A stretch of 64,000 nucleotides of DNA from Streptomyces sp. NBC_01262 (GTDB lineage Bacteria; Actinomycetota; Actinomycetes; Streptomycetales; Streptomycetaceae). The notes beneath the pieces are model-generated. The model made no database searches, had not been told where the DNA came from, and worked only from the letters and a program-made list of their open reading frames with translations. Each line of letters starts with the position of its first letter. The stretch's first letter is position 1. Below are positions 50,937 through 59,609 of the stretch, one piece after another. Both the position numbers and the translations under genes were made by a program. The stretch lies in contig NZ_CP108462.1 of assembly GCF_036226365.1 (NCBI RefSeq), positions 434,001-498,000 of the forward strand, in the 5' to 3' direction.

Positions 50937-52223
50937 CTACTTCTTGATCGCCGAGACCGCGCTTACGAACTGCTCCGGCGTGCTCTGGCCGTTGAACAGC
51001 TTCTGGATCTCGGTGAGCAGCGGCGTGCCCAGGGTGAGGCCCAGCGCCTGGTCCCAGGACTGCGTGAAGGACGGCGCCTTGCTCACGAGATCGAACTGGA
51101 ACGTGGCGTACGCGGGGTCGGAAGCCTTGGCGAGCAGCTGCTTGGCGTTGGTGGTGACCGGGACCTCGCCCTTCTCGATCAAGCCCTGCACGTAGCTGTC
51201 GCTGTAGGTGGTCTTGAGGAACTCCGCCGCAGTGTCCTTGGGGGCCGTGGTGGTCACCGAGATGTAGTTGGTGGGGTTGCCCACCACGTTGGCGGCGTCG
51301 CCCTTACCGCCTTCGACGCCAGGGAAGGCCACGTATCCCAGGCCGCTCTTGGCGAAGTCCGGGGCCTCGCCCTGCTGGACGGCGTACTCCCACGAGCCCA
51401 TCAGGACCATCGCCGCCTTGCCCTTGTTGAGCAGAGTGGAGGTGCCGCCGGCGCCGTAGCTGACCGAACCGAAGTTCTTGCCGAAGGCGCCGCTGTCCAC
51501 CAGCTCCTTGATCATCTGGGCGGTCTTGAGGACCGCGGGGTCCTTCCACTGCGTCCAGTCGCCGCCCTGGATCTTGTCGAACAGCTCCGGCCCCGCGAGG
51601 CGGTCGACGAGGTACTCGACCCACATCAGCTCCGTCCACGCGGAGCTGGCGTTGCCGGCGAGCGCGAACGGCGTGATCCCCTTGCCCTTGAAGACCTTCA
51701 CCAGGTTCTGCAGGTCGGCGTAGGTCTTCGGCGGCTCGACGCCGGCGTCGGCGAAGACCTTCTTGTTGTAGAAGAGGAACACCGGCTGGGTGCCGCGGCA
51801 GGGGATGCCGACCAGCTTGCCGTCGACCTTGCCCGCGGCCAGCGCGGAGGGCAGGAAGTGAGACTCCAGGGCCGTGTCCAGCGTGACCAGCTTGCCGGCC
51901 TTGACGAAGTCGTTGAGGCTGCCGCCGCCCCAGTTGAAGAACATCCCGGGCATCTTCGACGAACCCATGCCGGTCCGGAGCTTGTCCTTGTAGCCGTCCG
52001 AGGCGATCACGGACATGCTGACTTTGCCCTTGCCGGTGGAGTTGAAGGAGTCCACGGCCGTCTTCTGCACCGAGTTCGTCGGGTCCTGGAGCGTCCAGAA
52101 GTCCACGCTGCCCGTGGCAGACGAGGACGTGGAGCTACCGGACGAGCCGCAGCCGGCCGCGGTGACGGTCAGCGTGGCCGCTGCCGCAGTGGTGAGAAAC
52201 CAACGTCGCGACACTCTGTTCAT
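50937..52223 (-). CDS. carbohydrate ABC transporter substrate-binding lipoprotein (CUT1)
   Basis: A 428-residue lipoprotein from ATG 52223 (AAAGGTG 8 bases upstream). The N-terminus VSRRWFLTTAAAATLTVTAAG is a Tat-type lipoprotein signal with lipobox TAAGC (Cys about residue 25). A Ser-rich linker leads to the MalE-like fold: VDFWTLQDPTN, MPGMFFNWGGGSLNDF, VFLFYNKKVFADAG, KGKAAMVLMGSWEYAV. It captures an oligosaccharide outside the membrane. The LacI operator at 52442-52454 lies 219 bases upstream. The operon also contains two permeases and a GH3 enzyme. Confidence 0.93.
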   Translation of the reverse strand: MNRVSRRWFLTTAAAATLTVTAAGCGSSGSSTSSSATGSVDFWTLQDPTNSVQKTAVDSFNSTGKGKVSMSVIASDGYKDKLRTGMGSSKMPGMFFNWGGGSLNDFVKAGKLVTLDTALESHFLPSALAAGKVDGKLVGIPCRGTQPVFLFYNKKVFADAGVEPPKTYADLQNLVKVFKGKGITPFALAGNASSAWTELMWVEYLVDRLAGPELFDKIQGGDWTQWKDPAVLKTAQMIKELVDSGAFGKNFGSVSYGAGGTSTLLNKGKAAMVLMGSWEYAVQQGEAPDFAKSGLGYVAFPGVEGGKGDAANVVGNPTNYISVTTTAPKDTAAEFLKTTYSDSYVQGLIEKGEVPVTTNAKQLLAKASDPAYATFQFDLVSKAPSFTQSWDQALGLTLGTPLLTEIQKLFNGQSTPEQFVSAVSAIKK

Positions 52224-52441
52224 CGTTGAACACCTTTCGAGTCGGCAAATTCCCTCTGTGCGGGTGCGCTCACCCGGCAGGCCGTCCCGGGCCTGTTCGC
52301 GCTGAGGGATGTGGGTCGATGTGCATGGCCGGCAGGTGCTTTCGCGCAAGGGTTGCGTCTCGTTGCTCCTGCGGCTGAGCTGGCGTCGGTCACGCTAAGC
52401 GGCGCAATTCGACCGCGGCAATACCGGAAGGGCTTCGGTTC

Positions 52442-52454
52442 CGAAAGACTTTCG
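52442..52454. promoter_or_regulatory. LacI operator O1
   Basis: CGAAAGACTTTCG is a perfect odd palindrome between the LacI stop and the importer operon. Its reverse complement is identical to the site at 53662-53674. Its position suits repression of the importer operon from a promoter in 52224-52480. Confidence 0.75.
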
Positions 52455-52480
52455 CATTCCGGGGGCTTGCGGAATCGGGG

Positions 52481-53527
52481 TCAAGCGCGTTCGTCTCGCT
52501 CGATCCGGGGCGGGGCAGTGGACATGCGCACGACCAATTCCGTCGCGAGTTCCCTGCGCGTCGTCGCGGGAGGCCTGCCGTCGGCCAGGTGCAGCAGGAC
52601 GCGCGTGGCCTCCTGACCGAGTTCCCGGAACGGCTGCCGTACCGCGCTCAGTGGCGGCGAAGCCATGGCTGCCACCAGGGTGTCGTCGAACGACATGACC
52701 GACAGACCGCTCGGCACGGCGATGCCCAGCCGCCGCGCGGCCTCCAGGGCGCCGAGGGCCTGGACGTCACTCGCGGCGAAGAGAGCCGTCGGCCTCTCGC
52801 TCCGGTCCAGGATGCCGCGGGCGGCGCTCAGCGCCTCGCCGTAGTCGAAGTCCGTCGAACGGACGAGCGCGGGATCGTAGTGGATCCCGGCCTCCGCCAG
52901 AGCGGCCCGGTAGCCGTGCAGGCGCGCGGAGCCGGCCAGCGAACTCGAACGGCCGGCCAGCATGCCGATCCGGCGGTGTCCGAGGCCGAGCAGGTGCTGG
53001 ACCGCGGTGGTCGCACCATGCCAGTTCGTCACCCCGACGCTCGGGATGTCGACGCTCGGCGCGTTCAAGGGATCGACGAGCACCACCGGCAGTCGCTGAT
53101 CCAGGATCCTGTGTTGGTCCCGCTCGGCGAGAGCCGAGATGACGATGACGACTCCCGCGGCGCCCAGCGCCACGGACTCCTCCAGCCACTGGGCGATCGA
53201 GCGCCTGCTGGTCGTGCCGACGATCGTGTGGACGCCCATCTCGGCCGCCGATTCCACGATGCCCCGGACCACTTCCAGGGTGTACGGTCCGGCCAGGTCC
53301 CGGAACACGGCCAGGATCTGCTGCGGCCGGCCCTCGTCGCTCTCCCAGGTACGGATGTAGCCGTGTTCGGCCAGCAGCGCCTCGACCCGGGCCCGCGTCG
53401 CCTCGGAGACGTCGCGTCGCCGGTGGACGACTTTCGAAACGGTCGCGGGCGAGACCCCGACCTCATTCGCTATCGAGGTGAGAAGCCCGTACTGGGCATC
53501 CCGGCGCGACCTGCCTGAGCCTGTCAC
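52481..53527 (-). CDS. LacI-family transcriptional repressor
   Basis: A 348-residue regulator with GTG start (GGAGG 11 bases upstream). The HTH is SIANEVGVSPATVSKVVHRR followed by the hinge helix region TRARVEALLAEHGYI. The effector domain (about 65-340) shows the periplasmic-binding-protein fold: VVIVISALAERD, PVVLVDPLNAP, HLLGLGHRRIGMLAG, ALFAASDVQALGALEAARR and LSVMSFDDTLVAAM. It should bind the matching CGAAAGNCTTTCG sites on each side of its gene, repressing the importer/GH3 operon and GH95 until a sugar inducer binds. Confidence 0.93.
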   Translation of the reverse strand: MTGSGRSRRDAQYGLLTSIANEVGVSPATVSKVVHRRRDVSEATRARVEALLAEHGYIRTWESDEGRPQQILAVFRDLAGPYTLEVVRGIVESAAEMGVHTIVGTTSRRSIAQWLEESVALGAAGVVIVISALAERDQHRILDQRLPVVLVDPLNAPSVDIPSVGVTNWHGATTAVQHLLGLGHRRIGMLAGRSSSLAGSARLHGYRAALAEAGIHYDPALVRSTDFDYGEALSAARGILDRSERPTALFAASDVQALGALEAARRLGIAVPSGLSVMSFDDTLVAAMASPPLSAVRQPFRELGQEATRVLLHLADGRPPATTRRELATELVVRMSTAPPRIERDERA

Positions 53528-53661
53528 TTTGGCCTGGACCTCCCTGTCGGCGTCCGCAGACTGTGCGCTGAGTGAAAATACACGCCGCCCCGATCACGCC
53601 GACCGGCGCAAAGCGACGGAAAGCCCGAAGACCCGAGGAAATTCAACGGCATCCGACCCTA

Positions 53662-53674
53662 CGAAAGTCTTTCG
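53662..53674. promoter_or_regulatory. LacI operator O2
   Basis: CGAAAGTCTTTCG lies 81 bases before the GH95 ATG and 135 bases upstream of the divergent LacI start. It is the exact reverse complement of O1, which makes a shared repressor likely. Confidence 0.78.
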
Positions 53675-53754
53675 GTCGCAGAGTGGGCAACTCTTGTAGG
53701 CTCCCCCGCAGCCTGTTCGAGCCGCTCAGGCGCGCTACTTCCGGGAGGCCGGGA

Positions 53755-56022
53755 ATGCCGGTGCACAGCATCCACGACACACAACCCGCCGACCGCTGGG
53801 AGGACGCATTCCTCTCCGGCAACGGCGAGTACGGAATCATGGTGTTCGGGCATCCCCACCAGGAACGGATCGTTCACAACCATCACCGCTACGTGCTCCC
53901 CAACGAGTCCCTCGGAATGCGGCCGCCGGCCGTCGCCGACCGTCTCGAACACGTCCGCGACCTTGTCCTCGCCGGGGAACGGGAGCGGGCGCAGCGCGAG
54001 TTCTCCGACGGCAGGGCGCTGGCCTGGACGCAGTCCTTCCATCCGGGGCACGTGCTGCACGTGGACACTGCAGCCGAGGCACAAGCGGTGGAGGGCTACC
54101 GCCGGGTCACCGACTTCGCCACGGGCGAGGTGCGGGTCACCTGGTCCGACGGGGAGCGGGAGTGGGCACGGCGTGCGTTCGTGTCGCGCACCGATGCCGT
54201 CGCGGTCGTCGAGATCACCGGTCCGCGGCTCGACCTGGCCATTCGGCTCTCCGGCGACCTGCCCGGCCGCCCGCCGGAGGTCACCTTCACGACGTCCGCG
54301 CGGTCCGCCTCGGACGATGAGGCGTCGCTCGCCGTCGTGGGGGCGTATCCGCCTGGTCCCGGTGCGGCGGGATTCGCCGGCGTCACCCGGGCCGTCATCA
54401 CGGGTGGCCGGGTCACGGCAGAGGGGGACGTGGTCAGTGTCGAGGCAGCGACGCGTGTGCTCCTGCTGACCCGGATGGACCGGTCGGCGCCCCTTCCCGA
54501 CATTGACGTGCTCGGTGCGGCTCTGGCCGAACTGCCCGCCGACTACGACGAGTTGCTCGCCCGCCATTCGCCCGTTCACGGCGAGCTCTACGCCCGCGCC
54601 GAACTCGACCTGAGCATGGCCGACAGCGACCGCGGCCTCCCCGTGGGCGAGCTGATCGCCCGCGCCGACCCCAAGGGGCTGGACGGCGCGCTGGTCGAGG
54701 CCATGTTCCATTCCGGCCGCTATCTGCTGCTCAGCTCCAGCGGAGTCCTTCCGCCCCGGCTGACCGGGCTGTGGCTGGGCGAGTGGGGAGCGGCCTGGTC
54801 CGGCGACTACACCACTGACGCCAACATCAACCTCCAGATGGCCGGAGCCGTCCTCACCGGCATGCCCGAGCTGATCGCTCCGTACGCCGCGCTGATCGGC
54901 GGGCAGATCGAGGACTGGCGCACCAACGCCCGCACGATCTACGGCGCCCGCGGAGTGCTCGCGCCCAGCCGCACCGACGGCGAGCACGGGCTGCTCTTCC
55001 ACCTCGACGACGACTGGCCCTGGACCATGTGGCTGGCGGGCGCGGACTGGCTGCTCTTCCCGCTGTACGAGTACTGGCAGGCGACCGGCGACGACGACTT
55101 CCTCGCCCGTACCCTCGCCCCCTGGCTCGTCGAGGCCGCCGTCTTCTTCGAGGACTTCCTCACCCGCGAGGACGACGACGGACACCTCGTCATCGTCCCG
55201 TCCTACTCCCCGGAGGTCGGCCCCAAGAACGAACGGGGCGCGGCCGGGGTCAACGCCACCATGGACATCGCAGCGGCCCGCCACGCGCTCACCACCGCCG
55301 CCGACGCCTGTACGCACCTCGGCATCGAGCAGGCCGCGACCGTCCGCTGGCGCGTACTGGCCGAGCGACTGCCGCCGTACCGCGTCGACGACCACGGGGC
55401 CCTCGCCGAGTGGGCATGGCCCGGACTGGAAACCGCCGACGACCATCGCCACATCAGCCACCTCTACCCCGTGTGGCCACTGCACGCCATCACCCCCGAC
55501 GACACCCCCGAGCTGGCCGCCGCCGCCCGCGAAGCCCTGCTGCGGCGTGGTGACGAGAACATCTCCGCGCACGGCAGCCTGCACCGCGCCCTGTGCGCGG
55601 CACGCCTGAAGGACAGCGAAACGACCCGGACCAACGTCCTCAAGATCCTGGGCCGGAACATGGTCTTCCGGTCACTGATGACCTCGCACAACCCCGATCT
55701 GGACATCTACAACGCCGACGCCGCCCACTGTCTGCCGGCCGTGGTCGTGGAGATGCTCCTCGACTCCCGGCCCGGGGTCGTGGAACTCCTGCCCGCCCGG
55801 CCCCCGGAGTGGCGGTCCGGCAGCCTGCGGGGCATCGCCACGCGTGCCGGAGTGAGTGTCGACGAGCTGACCTGGGACGTGACGGCAGGCTTCGCCCGGG
55901 TGGTTCTCACGTCGCCGATCGAGCGAGACGTCACCCTCGTGTGCCGTGGTACCGCCGACCGACGGCAGACCGTTCACCTGCTGCCGCACTCCCCCACCAC
56001 GGTGACCGTCACACTCGCCTGA
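53755..56022 (+). CDS. GH95-family glycosidase (alpha-L-fucosidase/alpha-L-galactosidase type)
   Basis: A 755-residue protein; ATG after GGGAGG at 6 bases. The N-terminal super-sandwich opens PADRWEDAFLSGNGEYGIMV and contains HNHHRYVLPNESL. The (alpha/alpha)6 barrel has GLWLGEWGAAWSGDYTTDAN and INLQMAG (about 342-365), SYSPEVGPKNERGAAGVNAT (about 484) and HISHLYPVWPLHAI (about 566). It lacks a signal peptide, so it should act in the cytoplasm on imported oligosaccharides. Family members are inverting enzymes that remove alpha-1,2-L-fucose or alpha-L-galactose. Control by the divergent LacI regulator ties it to the importer operon. Confidence 0.88.
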   Translation: MPVHSIHDTQPADRWEDAFLSGNGEYGIMVFGHPHQERIVHNHHRYVLPNESLGMRPPAVADRLEHVRDLVLAGERERAQREFSDGRALAWTQSFHPGHVLHVDTAAEAQAVEGYRRVTDFATGEVRVTWSDGEREWARRAFVSRTDAVAVVEITGPRLDLAIRLSGDLPGRPPEVTFTTSARSASDDEASLAVVGAYPPGPGAAGFAGVTRAVITGGRVTAEGDVVSVEAATRVLLLTRMDRSAPLPDIDVLGAALAELPADYDELLARHSPVHGELYARAELDLSMADSDRGLPVGELIARADPKGLDGALVEAMFHSGRYLLLSSSGVLPPRLTGLWLGEWGAAWSGDYTTDANINLQMAGAVLTGMPELIAPYAALIGGQIEDWRTNARTIYGARGVLAPSRTDGEHGLLFHLDDDWPWTMWLAGADWLLFPLYEYWQATGDDDFLARTLAPWLVEAAVFFEDFLTREDDDGHLVIVPSYSPEVGPKNERGAAGVNATMDIAAARHALTTAADACTHLGIEQAATVRWRVLAERLPPYRVDDHGALAEWAWPGLETADDHRHISHLYPVWPLHAITPDDTPELAAAAREALLRRGDENISAHGSLHRALCAARLKDSETTRTNVLKILGRNMVFRSLMTSHNPDLDIYNADAAHCLPAVVVEMLLDSRPGVVELLPARPPEWRSGSLRGIATRAGVSVDELTWDVTAGFARVVLTSPIERDVTLVCRGTADRRQTVHLLPHSPTTVTVTLA

Positions 56023-56993
56023 CCCACGAGGGGCGGGCCCACCTTCCGGAGCAGCTCCAACACAGCTCACGCGTCGTCGCACTCACCGGCGCCGCGATCC
56101 AGGCCGCCATAGACCGCGCATGATGCCGTTCCGCCAGGTGTTGGCGGCCCGCGATTTCGCTGAGCTCGCGGCTCACCGCCAGAGCCACAACCGGATCGCG
56201 GCGACGGTGACCGTCCCGTGCAAGACGTAGGCCCTCTTGTCGAAGTCTGCGGGGGCGAACCGGCTGTGACCTGCTGGGACGGGTTGCAGAGGCGATCGGA
56301 GGCGCCGCGGGGCCGTCGCCGGCGAGCAGTACCACCCCGCTGGGTGGCCCCGGTTCGACGCTCTCGCGTATGTCCTGAGTGGCCTTGGTGAATCGTCCGC
56401 TCGACGCCGTACAAGCCGTAGCCTCACCGGCGGTCGCCTGGGTGGTCGGGAACAGCACCCGCCGTCTGGCCGACACCGACCGGCAGCTGGTGGCCGTGAC
56501 CGCACAGCTGCGCCGGGAGCAGGAGGCCCGGGCGGGGCGGTCGGTGGCCATGGCGGTCGAGGTAGCGGCCTGCGTAAAAGGCGACGCAAGTGGCCAGGGA
56601 GGCCGCGAACAGCTCGGTCGGGGTGGGCGCGGTGTCATCACCACCGGTCTCGGCAGCCGGCTGGTCGACGAGCAGCCGGTGACCGCGTACGCAGGCGGTG
56701 TATGCCTCCCCGGCGACGTAGCTGACGTCGATCCGCTGCCGCGTTCCGGTTCAGCGCGGCCGAGCTGGGGCCGGGAGGCGCCGGTAGTACCGAAGGAGGT
56801 CCGTTCGGCACTGAGGCGAGCCCTGTGTCGAGTACACCCTCCGGGGCATTTTGCGCCGCGATCCGGCGTGACTGCGGGGCTGCCACAGTCGGGCCACGGC
56901 TCGGTGAACACCGGTCCGGTATACCCCTACGGGTACGGGGTGAGGGCCCTTCGGCCCCTCACTCCCCACCACCCGCCCGCCGACAGTGGGGGC
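56023..56993. other. gene-poor stretch between GH95 and the sulfide:quinone reductase
   Basis: About 970 bases without a credible intact gene. Only the transposase tail at 56173-56265 is recognisable. Long frames in the remainder lack domain signatures and conflict between strands. Confidence 0.55.
56173..56265 (-). pseudogene. IS5-type transposase tail
   Basis: On the minus strand the segment reads ADFDKRAYVLHGTVTVAAIR then LWLWR and a stop at 56173, the closing residues of IS5-like transposases (YDKRA followed by a hydrophobic helix). Nothing of the catalytic part is left. Confidence 0.7.
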
Positions 56994-58235
56994 ATGGACA
57001 CGCGCATCGTCATCATGGGAAGCGGCACGGCAGGCACGCTGACGGCCAATCGGCTGCGACGGCAGTACGACGAGAGCGAGTACCGGATCATCGTGGTCGA
57101 CCAGAACGACGACCACGTCTACCAACCCGGGCTGCTCTTCGTCCCCTTCGGACTCGCCCAGCCGCACGCCCTCACCCGCCCCCGCCAGCAGCAACTGCTG
57201 GACGGGATCGGCTACCGCAGGGCCGAGATCGACCGGGTCGACCTCGACGCGCGGCAGGTGCACTTCGCCGACGGCACCTCCCTCGGCTACGAGGTGCTGG
57301 TGGTCGCCACCGGCGCCACCCTGCTGCCCGAAGAGACCGACGGCCTGACCGGCCCGGGGTGGAAGGAGAAGGTCTTCACCTTCTACGACCTGCCCGGAGC
57401 GACCGCCCTGCACCGTGCCCTGGAGGACTTCCACGGCGGCCGCATCGTCGTCAACGTCGCCGACATGCCCATCAAGTGCCCGGTCGCACCCCTGGAGTTC
57501 GCCTTCCTCGCCGACGCCTACTTCCGCCGCCGGGGCATCCGCGACCAGGTCCAGCTGACCTACGTCACCCCGCTGGACGCCGCCTTCACCAAGCCCGTCG
57601 CCTCCCGCACACTGGGCGGCCTGCTTCAGGACAAGGGCATCGCACTGGTCACGGAATTCACCACCGGCACCGTCGACGGCGCGAGTGGCCGACTCATCTC
57701 CTACGACGACCGCGAGGTACCGTTCGACCTGGCCGTGGTCGTACCCCTGCACGGCGGCGCCGCCTACGTCGGCCGCTCCCCCGGCCTCGGCGACGACCTG
57801 GGCTTCGTCCCCGTCGACAAGCACACCCTGCAATCCCCCACCCGGCCCGAAATCTTCGCCATCGGCGACGCCACCGGACTGCCGGTCTCCAAAGCCGGAT
57901 CCGTCGCCCACTTCCAGGGCGAGACCCTGGTGCACAACATCGGCCGCCACCTCGCCGGCCTGCCACTGGACGCCTCCTACGACGGCCACACCAACTGCTT
58001 CATCGAGACCGGCTCCGGCAAGGCCCTGCTCATCGACTTCAACTACGACACCGAACCCCTGCCCGGCCACTACCCCGCCGCCATCGGCCTGCCGCTGCTC
58101 AAACAGTCCCGCGCCAACCACCTCGGCAAACTCGCCTTCGAGTGGCTCTACTGGCACAGCCTCCTGCCCGGACGGAACCTCCCCGGCGTCAGCCCGGCCA
58201 TGCCCGAGCACGGCAAAACCCACACCCACGCCTGA
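56994..58235 (+). CDS. sulfide:quinone oxidoreductase-like flavoprotein
   Basis: A 413-residue protein; ATG 56994 opens MDTRIVIMGSGTAGTLTANR, the FAD loop, though the ribosome site (GTGGGGG) is close. VYQPGLLFVPFG and a later EIFAIGDATGLPVSKAGSVAHFQG match SQR proteins. Cys162 in MPIKCPVAPLEF and Cys335 in HTNCFIETG correspond to the redox Cys pair that carries the persulfide; the C-terminal amphipathic region (LAFEWLYWHSLLPGR) would dock to the membrane. It likely oxidises sulfide and reduces menaquinone. The DsrC/TusE-like gene follows 12 bases later. Confidence 0.92.
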   Translation: MDTRIVIMGSGTAGTLTANRLRRQYDESEYRIIVVDQNDDHVYQPGLLFVPFGLAQPHALTRPRQQQLLDGIGYRRAEIDRVDLDARQVHFADGTSLGYEVLVVATGATLLPEETDGLTGPGWKEKVFTFYDLPGATALHRALEDFHGGRIVVNVADMPIKCPVAPLEFAFLADAYFRRRGIRDQVQLTYVTPLDAAFTKPVASRTLGGLLQDKGIALVTEFTTGTVDGASGRLISYDDREVPFDLAVVVPLHGGAAYVGRSPGLGDDLGFVPVDKHTLQSPTRPEIFAIGDATGLPVSKAGSVAHFQGETLVHNIGRHLAGLPLDASYDGHTNCFIETGSGKALLIDFNYDTEPLPGHYPAAIGLPLLKQSRANHLGKLAFEWLYWHSLLPGRNLPGVSPAMPEHGKTHTHA

Positions 58236-58247
58236 AAAGGACCCGCC

Positions 58248-58565
58248 ATGACCACCACCACATACGACACCACCGCCGTCACGGTCAACGACGACGGCTT
58301 CTTCGAGGACCCCGGCCAGTGGACCCCGGCCATGGCCCCGCAGATCGCCAGGGAACAGGGCATCGACGAACTGACCGACCAGCACTGGCAGGTCATCGAT
58401 TTCATGCGGGCCCAATACGCCGAGAAGGGCACCGGCCCCACCGTCCGCGTCCTGGGCAAGGCCTCCGGCGTGACCATCAAGGAGCTCTACCAGCTCTTCC
58501 CCAAGGGCCCTGCCAAGATCGCCGCGAAGATCGCCGGAATCCCCAAGCCCCGCGGCTGCATCTGA
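58248..58565 (+). CDS. DsrC/TusE-family sulfur-carrier protein
   Basis: A 105-residue protein with AAAAGGA before the ATG. The family pattern is complete: NDDGFFEDPGQWTPAMAPQI, DQHWQVIDFMRAQY, TGPTVRVLGK, YQLFPKGPAKIAAKIAGIP and a final KPRGCI. The single penultimate Cys (104) is kept; the second Cys, about ten residues earlier in true DsrC, is absent, so it behaves like a TusE/RspA-type carrier. It probably takes sulfane sulfur from the adjacent SQR product. No sulfite reductase genes are seen. Confidence 0.92.
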   Translation: MTTTTYDTTAVTVNDDGFFEDPGQWTPAMAPQIAREQGIDELTDQHWQVIDFMRAQYAEKGTGPTVRVLGKASGVTIKELYQLFPKGPAKIAAKIAGIPKPRGCI

Positions 58566-58604
58566 CCCCCGCCCCCTCACCCCGACCGAAAGGACGGTCC
58601 CGCC

Positions 58605-58953
58605 ATGCCCGGAACCGGCACCAGCACGATCGAGAAAGTCTCACTGGGAACACATCAAGCTCGCCACCGTCGGCAACCCCGGCCTGCACCTGCCCACCCT
58701 CCTCGGCGCCCTCCCCGGAGCCCCCGAGGCCATGACGCGCTACATGGCAGGCAAGATGGCCAAGCTCGACATCCCGCCCATCCCCGAGTTCATCGAGATG
58801 ATCGCCGACACCGGCGCCGGCATCTACGCCTGCAAGGCCTCCGTCGACCTCTTCGAACTGACCAAGAACGACCTCATCGACCAGGTCCAGGGCATCATCA
58901 CCGTCGGCGAGTTCTACGAACACGCAGCCGGCAGCCAGATCATCTACACATGA
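58605..58953 (+). pseudogene. DsrE/F/H-like sulfur-transfer protein with internal deletion and frameshift
   Basis: ATG 58605 has GAAAGGA upstream and encodes a normal start MPGTGTSTIEKVSL. From about 58645 the homologous sequence continues in another frame (WEHIKLATVGNPGLHLPTLL, then EFIEMIADTGAGIYACKASV, DLFELTKND and a stop at 58953). The roughly 50 residues that should join the blocks, including the first strand-helix pairs, are missing. An internal start at 58732 could give a 73-residue C-terminal product with the conserved Cys of YACKASV. The functional protein is lost. Confidence 0.85.
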
Positions 58954-59304
58954 ACAGCCCCGACCCTGAGCACCGCGGCGGCCAGCGCGGCGCCGACCGC
59001 CGTCCCGATCAGGTGCAGGCCCGGCAGGAACAGGCCCACGATCCCGGAGACCGGGACGATGGATCCCGCGACCAGCCGCACCTGGCGTTCCAGGTCCCAG
59101 CGTGCCGACACGCGGTTGACCCGGCCGCAGGCGCTCTCCCAGGCGATCATGCCGCCATCGACGATGCGCAGGTCGGGCAGTCCGGCATCGGCGAGTGCCT
59201 GTTCGGCCTGGACGGCGCGGGCACGGAGCGGCAGATCAGGACGACGTCCTCATCCAGGTGGTGCAGCAGTTCCTGGCGATGTTCCCGCAGTGTGCGGTGG
59301 TCAC
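58944..59304 (-). pseudogene. rhodanese-DUF2892 protein, broken by deletion and frameshift
   Basis: On the minus strand GTG 59304 gives VTTAH, then a jump to REHRQELLHHLDEDVVLICRS, where one base is missing in the active-site loop (CRSG-type). The next frame gives RARAVQAEQALADAGLPDLR, IVDGGMIAWESA and a membrane-spanning DUF2892-like tail (LVAGSIVPVSGIVGLFLPG) ending early at 58944, overlapping the DsrE-like stop. The catalytic Cys is present but the loop after it is out of frame. Sulfurtransferase activity is lost. Confidence 0.83.
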
Positions 59305-59609
59305 CGGGGCTCCTTGTTCACCGGCCGGTCGCCGGGCGTTTCGCGATACGGAGTGGGGTATGCGCCGGGGCAGGCCGGCGGACCTGTGGATTGTGACGGG
59401 CCGTGATGACGAAGGCGGCGAACACCCAGGAGGGAATGTAGGTGACGCGGGTGCAGGTGGTGTCCCTCCCGGCTGTCGCTTGTGGGAGACCGCAGCGGAT
59501 GAGTGAGGGGCAGGGTACGTCGATGCGGCCTCCCGCCGAACGAGCTGGTGTCTGCCCCGGCGGGCGTGTCCCGATGCCGTACGCGTGAAAGGTGGCGCAC
59601 GCTGCTGGC

